Assembly (NCBI GenBank): GCA_025656675.1 | Contig: JAHXHN010000008.1 | Location: 62,001 to 126,000 of the forward strand | Length of the DNA: 64,000 nucleotides | Direction of reading: 5' to 3' | From: Candidatus Thiodiazotropha sp. (ex Codakia rugifera) | GTDB taxonomy: Bacteria > Pseudomonadota > Gammaproteobacteria > Chromatiales > Chromatiaceae | Shown: piece after piece, positions 57,951-64,000 of the stretch | Numbering within the stretch: the stretch's first letter is position 1 | Layout: each line of letters begins with the position of its first letter | The notes under the pieces: model-generated | Seen by the model: the letters and a program-made list of their open reading frames with translations, nothing else | What the model was told of the DNA's origin: nothing | Databases searched by the model: none | Translations under genes and position numbers: made by a program

Positions 57951-59339
57951 ATGCTCAAGCTCTATAACGATCTCACAAACCGGAAGGAGACCTTTCAACC
58001 CCTGGAGGCAGGCAAGGTTCGTATGTATGTCTGTGGTATGACTGTCTACGATCTCTGTCACCTGGGGCATGCACGGGTGATGGTGGTGTTCGATGTGGCC
58101 TATCGTTATCTGCAGGCGAGCGGATACGATGTCACCTATATCCGCAATATCACAGACATTGATGACAAGATCATCAATCGGGCTAATGAGAAGGGTGTGC
58201 CATTCACCGAGCTCACCGATGAGTTTATCCAGGCAATGCATGTTGATGCCGATGCACTCGGTGTGTTGAGACCCACGGATGAACCAAAAGCAACCCAGCA
58301 TATGGATGAGATTCTGGAGATGATCTCCCGACTCATCGAGAAGGGCCATGCCTACGTTGCTGAGAATGGGGATGTCTATTACAACGTCCGCAGTTTTAGC
58401 GACTATGGCAAGCTCTCAGGTAAATCGATTGAAGACCTAAGGGCCGGTGCCCGGGTTGAATTAGGGGACGCTAAGCGAGATCCCCTGGATTTTGCCCTGT
58501 GGAAAGCCACAAAACCGGAAGAGCCGGCCTGGGACTCTCCCTGGGGTCGAGGACGTCCCGGTTGGCATATTGAGTGTTCTGCCATGTCCACCAAGGCGTT
58601 GGGAGATACATTCGATATCCATGGCGGTGGAGCGGATCTGACCTTTCCTCACCACGAAAATGAGATTGCACAATCAGAGGGTGCAACCGGCCACCCTTTC
58701 GTCAAGTACTGGATGCACAACGGCTTTGTACGCATCAACGACGAGAAGATGTCAAAATCCCTGGGAAATTTCTTTACGGTGAGAGAGATTCTCGAGCACT
58801 ATCGGGCGGAGGAAGTACGCTATTTTATTCTTACCAGTCAATATCGGTCACCACTCAACTATGATACCGAGCACCTGGATAATGCACGCGCCGCACTGAC
58901 TCGAATCTACACGGCCCTACGCGGACTCCCAGTGGCAAAAGCTGCAGGTGGAGAGCAGTTTGTCAGCCGTTTTCGTGATGCCATGGATGACGATTTCAAT
59001 ACCCCCGAAGCACTTGCTGTGCTGTTTGATCTGGTTCGGGAGATTAATCGGGTCAAAGAGGTCGATGCCGAAAATGCGGCGGCACTGGGTGGCGTGTTGA
59101 GAGAACTTGGTGCTGTATTGGGGATCTTGCAAACAGATGCTGAGACCTACCTGCGTGGTAGCAGTCAAGCTGGACAAGACGGTCTGTCTGATGAGGAGAT
59201 CGATACGATGATCCAGGCCAGAATAGATGCCAGATCAGGTAAGCAGTGGACAGAGGCTGACCGCATAAGAGATGAGCTTCAAGCGGCAGGTATTATCCTT
59301 GAAGATGGTGCGAAGGGCACCACATGGCGTAGGGGATAG
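57951..59339 (+). CDS. cysS: Cysteinyl-tRNA synthetase
   Basis: 463 residues using the ATG at 57951 ([13 protein letters not shown]), which matches the E. coli start; the upstream 57936 start adds five residues with no family support. The HIGH-type motif is HLGHARVM, the KMSKS loop is KMSKSLGNF, and Zn ligands are in [10 protein letters not shown] and WHIECSAM with HHENE. It charges tRNA-Cys. Convergent with folD. Confidence 0.97.
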   Translation: MLKLYNDLTNRKETFQPLEAGKVRMYVCGMTVYDLCHLGHARVMVVFDVAYRYLQASGYDVTYIRNITDIDDKIINRANEKGVPFTELTDEFIQAMHVDADALGVLRPTDEPKATQHMDEILEMISRLIEKGHAYVAENGDVYYNVRSFSDYGKLSGKSIEDLRAGARVELGDAKRDPLDFALWKATKPEEPAWDSPWGRGRPGWHIECSAMSTKALGDTFDIHGGGADLTFPHHENEIAQSEGATGHPFVKYWMHNGFVRINDEKMSKSLGNFFTVREILEHYRAEEVRYFILTSQYRSPLNYDTEHLDNARAALTRIYTALRGLPVAKAAGGEQFVSRFRDAMDDDFNTPEALAVLFDLVREINRVKEVDAENAAALGGVLRELGAVLGILQTDAETYLRGSSQAGQDGLSDEEIDTMIQARIDARSGKQWTEADRIRDELQAAGIILEDGAKGTTWRRG

Positions 59340-59390
59340 ACGAGGTGCCGTAGCTCCAATCCACCCAGGTCACTGAGTCAATGAGAGACT

Positions 59391-60251
59391 CTATTTGCTG
59401 GTGCTATGCAATTCTGCCGCCTGCAGGGTGTTCTCCAGCAGCGTGGCGATCGTCATAGGACCGACACCGCCTGGTACGGGTGTGATCCAACTGGCCCGTT
59501 GACAGGCTGCTGCAAAATCCACATCCCCCACCAGCTTGCCATGCTCGTTTCGGTTCATCCCGACATCGATCACGATGGCACCCTCCTTGATCCATTCACC
59601 GGGTACGAACTCCCCGCGGCCAATGGCGACCACCAGGATATCGGCATTGCGTGCCTTCTCCGCCAGATCCTTGGTGCGGCTGTGGCAGACGGTGATGGTG
59701 CAGCGGGCCGCCAGCAGTTCCAGCGCCATCGGGCGACCAACGATATTGGACTGGCCGATGACGACCGCATCCAGGCCCTCCAGCTTCTGACCGGTGCGCT
59801 CCAGCAGGGTCATCACCCCTTTTGGTGTACAGGGACGCAACACCGGCATGCGCAGGGCCAGGCGGCCCACATTGTAGGGGTGAAATCCATCTACGTCCTT
59901 GGTCGGCAGGATGCGTTCAATGACGGCCTCTTCATCAATCTGGTCAGGTAGCGGGAGCTGGACCAGTATGCCATCTATGGCATCGTCACTATTCAACCGA
60001 TCGATCAGCGCAAGCAACTCATCCTGGGTAGTGGATACCGGCAGATCATAGGATTCAGAGAGGAACCCCACCTCCTCGCAAGACCTTCTTTTATTGCGTA
60101 CATAGACCTGGGAGGCAGGATTCTCACCCACCAGAACAACGGCCAAACCGGGTCGACGCTGTCCAGCATCGACTCGGCTGTCAACAGCTGCCTTGATCTG
60201 TCCTCTGATATCTGCCGCTATGGCCTTACCGTCTAGAATTTGTGCGCTCAT
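59391..60251 (-). CDS. folD: Methylenetetrahydrofolate dehydrogenase/cyclohydrolase
   Basis: 286 residues with the catalytic Lys in [12 protein letters not shown], the [12 protein letters not shown] motif, the GQSNIVGRP dinucleotide-binding site and the [12 protein letters not shown] end, all characteristic of FolD. It makes 10-formyl-THF for purine and fMet synthesis. Close to the tRNA cluster, with its start 168 bases before the first tRNA. Confidence 0.97.
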   Translation of the reverse strand: MSAQILDGKAIAADIRGQIKAAVDSRVDAGQRRPGLAVVLVGENPASQVYVRNKRRSCEEVGFLSESYDLPVSTTQDELLALIDRLNSDDAIDGILVQLPLPDQIDEEAVIERILPTKDVDGFHPYNVGRLALRMPVLRPCTPKGVMTLLERTGQKLEGLDAVVIGQSNIVGRPMALELLAARCTITVCHSRTKDLAEKARNADILVVAIGRGEFVPGEWIKEGAIVIDVGMNRNEHGKLVGDVDFAAACQRASWITPVPGGVGPMTIATLLENTLQAAELHSTSK

Positions 60252-60418
60252 CTGGGTTCCAGGGGGGCTGTGAATAATTTAGGGGACCGAATGATACCTA
60301 AACCTGACCAAACTGTCAGTGAGTGGGTCCTGTTGCCATTGACCTCGGCAGGTATCGACAGTATTATTCCCTCCCTTCGCGTAACCAGGGTGTAGAGATG
60401 CACTTTTGGCGTGATTTT

Positions 60419-60495
60419 CGGGGTATAGCGCAGTCTGGTAGCGCGCCTGCTTTGGGAGCAGGATGTCGGGAGTTCGAATCTCTCTACCCCGACCA
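60419..60495 (+). tRNA. tRNA-Pro (anticodon TGG)
   Basis: 77 nt. Acceptor CGGGGTA pairs with TACCCCG, anticodon stem CCTGC/GCAGG with loop TTTGGGA, T arm GGGAG-TTCGAAT-CTCTC, CCA encoded. Confidence 0.95.
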
Positions 60496-60505
60496 ATTTT
60501 TTACT

Positions 60506-60878
60506 GCGCCCGTAGCTCATTTGGATAGAGCATCGGCCTTTAGGCGCACATTGAGATGTATGTGCAACCAGGAGCCTTTATGAGGAATACAACTCATAAA
60601 GTGGATCGCACTGTATCGGGGAAACCTTAACAGGTCATGCTGATGGCAATCCCGAGGAAACCTTTGGTTGATCCATCCAGCGGTGAACGGATAGCATGCT
60701 TTGCATCAGTTACAGCAAGCGGTGATCTGATTTCCGAGGGGATCCGTAGAGACTATACGTGCGACACCTGAGATGGTGAAGAGATAGTCCAGACCACAAA
60801 CCCCTGATGGGGGCGTCGAAAGGCGTAGTTGGTAAGCTAAGCCGAGGGTAGCAGGTTCGAGTCCTGCCGGGCGTGCCA
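60506..60878 (+). tRNA. tRNA-Arg (anticodon TCT), split by a group I intron
   Basis: 5' exon 60506-60540 ends ...TCGGC-CTT. 3' exon 60837-60878 begins CTAA-GCCGA and ends with encoded CCA. Joined, they give a 77-nt tRNA whose 7-base anticodon loop reads CTTCTAA (anticodon TCT). Acceptor GCGCCCG pairs with CGGGCGT (one G-T), T arm GCAGG/CCTGC. The exons resemble E. coli tRNA-Arg(UCU). The break lies between anticodon bases 34 and 35. Confidence 0.88.
60541..60836 (+). ncRNA. Group I self-splicing intron inside tRNA-Arg
   Basis: 296 nt with conserved core parts. P7 forms GACTA (60751-60755) with TAGTC (60785-60789) in the classic GAGATAGTCC element. P8 is CACC/GGTG (60765-60768 with 60775-60778), and a P9-like CCCC/GGGG hairpin begins at 60801. 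The preceding exon ends in U and the intron ends in G, as group I introns require. No homing endonuclease ORF is inside. The P1 helix is not settled by eye. Confidence 0.8.
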
Positions 60879-60925
60879 AGTCTGCAGGAGTGGTTGTAGA
60901 ATGCAACCCAGTTGAAACGGTTAAT

Positions 60926-61002
60926 GGTGGACGTAGCTCAGTTGGTAGAGCTCCGGATTGTGATTCCGGTGGTCGTGGGTTCGAGACCCATCGTCCACCC
61001 CA
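60926..61002 (+). tRNA. tRNA-His (anticodon GTG)
   Basis: Mature body 60927-61002 plus the G-1 base encoded at 60926. Acceptor GTGGACG/CGTCCAC, anticodon stem CCGGA/TCCGG with loop TTGTGAT, T arm TGGG-TTCGAGA-CCCA, CCA encoded. Confidence 0.94.
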
Positions 61003-61041
61003 TTTTTCCGATATTGATCATACAAAGTCGATACAGCTTTC

Positions 61042-61117
61042 GGGCCATTAGCTCAGCTGGTAGAGCAGTGGACTCTTAATCCATTGGTCGAAGGTTCGAA
61101 TCCTTCATGGCCCACCA
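61042..61117 (+). tRNA. tRNA-Lys (anticodon CTT)
   Basis: 76 nt. Acceptor GGGCCAT/ATGGCCC, anticodon stem GTGGA/TCCAT with loop CTCTTAA, T arm GAAGG-TTCGAAT-CCTTC, CCA encoded. It is the last tRNA before the accessory region and a candidate integration site. Confidence 0.94.
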
Positions 61118-61488
61118 ATATTTTGAAGATCTTAAGACGTAGTAGTTACTAACTCGCTGCTGTTTATTTGCACGTGGGTAACTCCAGGGTAACTAATTAC
61201 AATCAAAACCCTAATCGATTTCATAATGTGAGGGACTGCAATGTGGAGTCCTCTATACTCCTATTGCATACCAAATCTACACTCATGGAACCTAGTTATG
61301 AAATAACTGGCGTAATCACGTCCCTCTTTAATTATCAAACTCACTACACGAATAGCCCGCCTTCCAGTCGTCTAAGTAATTAAACCAATTCAGGTTGAAT
61401 TGTATTTCATTTTATGCAACAATCTTTTTGCATTCTGGGTAGAATGCATAAGGTGATTTTTTAATCAGCTCAAGTAAAGGAGACACCT
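61118..61488. other. AT-rich spacer between tRNA-Lys and the XRE gene
   Basis: 371 bases. No integrase gene or direct repeat of the tRNA 3' end is seen in the window. The stretch near 61380-61488 is the promoter/operator region of the XRE gene. Confidence 0.4.
61429..61448. promoter_or_regulatory. Palindromic operator of the XRE regulator
   Basis: TGCATTCT-GGGT-AGAATGCA is a perfect inverted repeat with 8-bp arms, 40 bases before the XRE start, positioned for autoregulation. Confidence 0.65.
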
Positions 61489-61860
61489 ATGAAATTACTA
61501 ACCCCCTTCGGCAAAGCGATGCGGAAGTATCGCGTCGACCTAGGGGAGACCCAGATGGAGGTTGCGCGGGCAATAAGTGTATCTGTTGCTTTTTTGTCTG
61601 CTATTGAAACGGGGAAGAAAAATGTACCAGATAAAGTCTTCTCTAGAATTGTCACCCATTTTGGGTTATCGACAGCAGAGATAGATTCAATGAAACACCT
61701 TGCATGGATTTCACAGAAAGAAGTGAAAATCAACATGCAGAAACTAGATAACAGAGGACGTGAACTGGTTGCTGGCTTCGCTAGAAGGTTTGAAGAACAA
61801 CAAATTGATGAAGAACAGTTACGCAGATTAAGAGAAATTTTTGAAATGGAGGGAAAATAA
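61489..61860 (+). CDS. XRE-family HTH regulator
   Basis: 123 residues. The helix-turn-helix spans about 8-65 (RKYRVDLGETQMEVARAISVSVAFLSAIE, with a variant second helix). A charged helical tail (about 90-123) may hold the partner peptidase. The ATG at 61489 follows AAGGAG. It starts three bases before the next gene and is preceded by a perfect palindrome at 61429-61448, so autoregulation is likely. XRE-ImmA pairs control phage or ICE functions or form toxin-antitoxin-like modules. Confidence 0.87.
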   Translation: MKLLTPFGKAMRKYRVDLGETQMEVARAISVSVAFLSAIETGKKNVPDKVFSRIVTHFGLSTAEIDSMKHLAWISQKEVKINMQKLDNRGRELVAGFARRFEEQQIDEEQLRRLREIFEMEGK

Positions 61861-61862
61861 TC

Positions 61863-62411
61863 GTGTCAGGTCAGAGCTTCGAAGTTCCACCACTTTCACG
61901 TGTGCAAATACGGAAAATGGCCAGGAAAATTCGAGCGCTTTCAAATGAATTACTTGGTAGTCAATGTGTGTGTTTTGATGTTGTTAAGTTTCTGGATGTT
62001 GGGTTAGTGAGGGTTATTCCCGAATTTAAGCTGGAAATTCTTACGACAGCTGAATTAGGAAGAGCACATGGAATGACTTATCCTGATCATCATACGATTC
62101 AGGTCAGGGAAGATGTCTATGAAGCAGCATACAATGGGCAAGGCAGGGATCGCCTTACTCTTGCCCATGAGCTGGGTCATTACGTGCTGCATGCAGGTAT
62201 TGGATTGGCAAGAACTCCAGCTGATGAAAATGTAAAACCATATCGGCAAAGCGAATGGCAAGCGAATGCTTTTGGGGGCGAATTACTTGTCTCGGCTGAC
62301 TATGTTGGTCAGTGTGCATCACTATTTGAAGTAGCCTCACGTTTTGGAGTAACAAATGACGCTGCCAAGGTTCAGTGGAATGTGTTTAAAAAAGAAGGAA
62401 TCGTGAAATGA
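61863..62411 (+). CDS. ImmA/IrrE-family metallopeptidase
   Basis: 182 residues, GTG start two bases after the XRE stop. The zinc-peptidase motif HELGH (LTLAHELGHYVLHAG, about 97-111) with a third ligand Glu in EWQANAFGGELL is intact. ImmA enzymes cleave their cognate XRE repressor. The gene ends at the first base of a strong terminator. Codon usage looks less GC-rich than in housekeeping genes here, consistent with mobile origin. Confidence 0.9.
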   Translation: MSGQSFEVPPLSRVQIRKMARKIRALSNELLGSQCVCFDVVKFLDVGLVRVIPEFKLEILTTAELGRAHGMTYPDHHTIQVREDVYEAAYNGQGRDRLTLAHELGHYVLHAGIGLARTPADENVKPYRQSEWQANAFGGELLVSADYVGQCASLFEVASRFGVTNDAAKVQWNVFKKEGIVK

Positions 62412-62450
62412 AAAAGACGACTTTGATCTGCAAATCAGAGTCGTCTTTTT
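62411..62450 (+). terminator. Terminator after XRE-ImmA
   Basis: AAAAAGACGACT (62411-62422) pairs perfectly with AGTCGTCTTTTT (62439-62450) around a 16-base loop, ending in a T-run. It overlaps the ImmA stop by one base. Confidence 0.85.
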
Positions 62451-62585
62451 GCTGTGGGGGATCCTGGGAGGGCCCCGCACTTGGAATGCCTATGAGGCGC
62501 TGTTGCAATATATGCAAACTAATTGTAGCCCGCCAAGCAGGATTTTCCAAGCTAAAAGTCTCCTCCTGGGAAGGAGGTGATTTAT

Positions 62586-62723
62586 GTGCGTAACAACGTA
62601 AAGAAAGCTCCGAAGGGGTTTCGTTGGGTATTTCCCCGCTATCGCAGGGTCCGTGGTACCAACCGGTATCTAGACGCTCGTAATTATGGGTATAAATGCT
62701 GGGCGTTTCTCGTAAGGGCGTAA
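62586..62723 (+). CDS. Small basic aromatic protein (45 residues)
   Basis: GTG start with AAGGAGG eight bases upstream, stop TAA at 62721. The product is strongly basic and Tyr/Arg/Trp rich, e.g. APKGFRWVFPRYRRVRG and NYGYKCWAFLVRA, with one Cys. I do not know a family. The good ribosome site, the base composition and the following GC-rich hairpin support it as a real small gene. It lies between the XRE-ImmA terminator and the GIY-YIG-like gene. A nucleic-acid-binding role is only a guess. Confidence 0.55.
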   Translation: MRNNVKKAPKGFRWVFPRYRRVRGTNRYLDARNYGYKCWAFLVRA

Positions 62724-62730
62724 CCTGAAT

Positions 62731-62752
62731 GGGTGGGGCACAGGCCCCACCC
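62731..62752 (+). terminator. GC-rich hairpin, possible terminator
   Basis: GGGTGGGGC (62731-62739) pairs with GCCCCACCC (62744-62752) over a four-base loop; no clear T-run follows, so the terminator call is weak. Confidence 0.45.
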
Positions 62753-62783
62753 CCTCTCATATTTTGACTTGTTGGAGAAAATC

Positions 62784-63077
62784 ATGGCAGGTAAAAAAAG
62801 TGGTGGTTTTAATGAAAAGGGTATTGAGGGTTTAGCGAAAGATAAACCAATTGTGTACGATATTGAGGATAGAAATGGAAAAACGCTTTATACAGGCGTA
62901 GCAAAAAAGGGAAGAGTTGAAGCTAGGCTAAAGGAACATTTACAAGGTGGGCCGGATCCTGTACGTGGAGGATCAAAGGTTCGTATACAGCAGAAAACAA
63001 GCATTGCCGATGCTGAAAAGGCTGAAGCAAGGAGAATAAAGAAGCTGCAACCACCTCAAAATAAAAGAGGGAAGTAG
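62784..63077 (+). CDS. Short GIY-YIG-like protein
   Basis: 97 residues from the ATG at 62784, with GGAG seven bases upstream (open frame reaches 62733). The middle part VYDIEDRNGKTLYTGVAKKGRVEARLKEHL has the YDI...YTG spacing and the Arg of a GIY-YIG nuclease-like core; the last part is Lys/Arg rich (KKLQPPQNKRGK). It is too short for UvrC or a homing nuclease. It may be a small nuclease or a DNA-binding remnant. Part of the tRNA-adjacent accessory block. Confidence 0.65.
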   Translation: MAGKKSGGFNEKGIEGLAKDKPIVYDIEDRNGKTLYTGVAKKGRVEARLKEHLQGGPDPVRGGSKVRIQQKTSIADAEKAEARRIKKLQPPQNKRGK

Positions 63078-63211
63078 CCTCTTAGCGTACTACTAAAGTG
63101 GGGTAAACAATTAGGATGTAGAATTTTGATTGTTTGCCCGACTTGTAATCAAGGATTATGAGAATTTAGGTAAATATTTGAGTTGGTATTGTGATAGAGA
63201 ATATACCATTC

Positions 63212-63688
63212 TTATCCTTGTGTTGGACTGTTATTTTTATAAATATGATTGATAGCTAATGAGCACCAATCCTCAAGCTGTCTATAGATCATCTCATAGC
63301 GTTTTTTCCAATATCCGCTAAATAATGAAGCGCTCATTCCCAAAAATTCATACTTCGGCTTGTCCTTGCGATATTTATTCGGTTTCGACATCTCAAGAAG
63401 CGCTAACATTACCAACTTATCCAGATAATCCCGACCTTTCTGTATCCTCCAGTTTTCCCTCTGCTTCACTCCTTCAGCGAATTTCAGCAACTCATCATGC
63501 AGTAATGTAATGCCATAAGTATCATCAGCCCACTTGAGACGTGCAGCTGACCACCACAGGGGTGGCATACCTGAACACATCGCAGCCGCAATGGAAGGAT
63601 TAACATTCGCGCCAGACGTGGATTTCCCGACACTTCGAAGATTCACCCCATTGGGGGCACTCATGGCAATGATTCGAACAGGATTCAT
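63212..63688 (-). CDS. Hypothetical protein, phage-like
   Basis: 158 residues. The N-terminal 50 residues contain GKSTSGANVNPS and a Trp pair (PPLWW). The C-terminal 100 residues are helical and basic, with RENWRIQKGRDYLDKLVMLALLEM and RYEMIYRQLEDWC. The second part resembles phage antitermination or DNA-binding proteins in shape only; I cannot assign a family. It is oriented against the XRE block and follows a minus-strand terminator at about 63730. Confidence 0.5.
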   Translation of the reverse strand: MNPVRIIAMSAPNGVNLRSVGKSTSGANVNPSIAAAMCSGMPPLWWSAARLKWADDTYGITLLHDELLKFAEGVKQRENWRIQKGRDYLDKLVMLALLEMSKPNKYRKDKPKYEFLGMSASLFSGYWKKRYEMIYRQLEDWCSLAINHIYKNNSPTQG

Positions 63689-63726
63689 AGCTTCAACATA
63701 ACCGATAAATTATAAATCTATCAAGT

Positions 63727-63766
63727 AAAAAATGCCCGCCACGCCAGTAGGAGCTTAGCTGCGGGC
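63727..63766 (-). terminator. Terminator of the gene entering from the right
   Basis: GCCCGC (63734-63739) pairs with GCGGGC (63761-63766); on the minus strand six T follow (63732-63727). Confidence 0.6.
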
Positions 63767-63874
63767 TGTCGGGGTTTTTCGACTCAGGCACTCACCGACT
63801 AATCCTGGTCCACACGCAGAGAGTGGAACCTAAAGAAATAGGTAGTTTATAGAGCCATACCCAGGGCTGTTTTC

Positions 63875-64000
63875 TTAAGCAGGAACGATGCCGGATAGTT
63901 CGGCAAAACTCTCCCTGTGTGCAAGTGCTATATCTGCTCTTAGGTGGGCCAGGAAGGCATATTGTAGATGATCTGCATATGCCTCTTTGAGCACCTCAAT
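63875..64000 (-). CDS. C-terminal end of an unknown gene (partial, right edge)
   Basis: Reading minus strand from 64000, 41 codons and a TAA at 63877-63875 are open: the product ends ...REsFAELSGIVPA. It reads as a helical, Ala/Leu-rich protein tail (EAYADHLQYAFLAHLR). The rest lies outside the window; a terminator-like hairpin follows at about 63730. Identity unknown. Confidence 0.5.
   Translation of the reverse strand: MEVLKEAYADHLQYAFLAHLRADIALAHRESFAELSGIVPA

Noticed and set aside
60248-60520. Antisense ORF of 90 codons across folD end and tRNA-Pro
   Set aside because: It runs antisense over the tRNA and gives the well-known artefact peptide VGVERFELPTSCSQS seen in reverse-translated tRNAs.
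60706-60906. Antisense ORF of 66 codons over the tRNA-Arg 3' exon and intron
   Set aside because: It contains the artefact string ARPAGLEPATLG from reversed tRNA sequence; no ribosome site.
62408-62593. Plus-strand ORF starting at the ImmA stop
   Set aside because: Its first part is the perfect terminator hairpin, and the peptide has no sensible composition.
62386-62760. Minus-strand ORF of 124 codons
   Set aside because: It overlaps the terminator and antisense of the supported 45-residue gene.

Overview
The window looks like chromosomal DNA of a sulfur-oxidising gammaproteobacterium, probably Chromatiales or the Sedimenticola/Thiodiazotropha type. This is inferred from gene content and style. 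Pointers are a sulfide:quinone oxidoreductase, a cytoplasmic-facing sulfite dehydrogenase operon (soeABC), a Hyb-type uptake [NiFe] hydrogenase operon, c-type cytochromes, and housekeeping genes of gammaproteobacterial type (dapA-bamC, gcvR, ppiB-lpxH, cysS, folD, tsaB).

Layout. 1-7.6 kb: the 3' part of a hybrid sensor kinase, a PIN-PhoH ATPase, bcp and gcvR on the minus strand, then dapA-bamC-MBL hydrolase. 7.8-10.5 kb: sqr, a perfect bidirectional terminator, and an orphan Ser-rich protein. 10.7-19.7 kb: ispG, a GlcG-like exported protein, a minus-strand NifX-like pair with a Crp/Fnr regulator, an unusual response regulator, trpB2, and uup with a small exported protein. 20-26.8 kb: a 265-bp MITE-like element, an SLC13 permease with RCK_C domains, a PBP4-type peptidase, PhzF, a lipoprotein and a GST. 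27-32.7 kb: soeABC with repeated spacers, plus an exported lipase-like protein. 32.8-39.9 kb: an RRM protein, an RND efflux pair, a PEP-CTERM protein and tsaB. 40-43 kb: two Slp lipoproteins and a TolQ/MotA-like plus coiled-coil TolR/MotB-like pair. 43.3-48 kb: glycerate kinase, a DUF455 protein, an exported protein, lpxH, ppiB and ppiA.

48.2-57.6 kb is a redox block: a frameshifted c-type cytochrome lipoprotein, a small cytochrome c, a chemoreceptor with a heme-binding CxxCH in its periplasmic domain, and the hybOABCD-hypC-hybE operon behind a good sigma-54 promoter. It lies between ppiA and cysS. 58-60.3 kb: cysS and folD. 60.4-61.1 kb: a tRNA cluster Pro-Arg-His-Lys, in which tRNA-Arg(UCU) is split in its anticodon by a 296-nt group I intron. 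From 61.1 kb to the end the region is accessory: an XRE-ImmA pair with a palindromic operator, a 45-residue basic ORF, a GIY-YIG-like protein, a phage-like ORF and the tail of another gene.

Together the energy genes imply oxidation of sulfide (Sqr) to sulfur compounds and of sulfite (SoeABC) in the cytoplasm, and of H2 (Hyb) in the periplasm, all feeding the quinone pool. The chemoreceptor may position the cell by redox state. No Hyp maturation genes other than the hypC-like one, no sox or dsr genes, no CRISPR array and no rRNA are visible.
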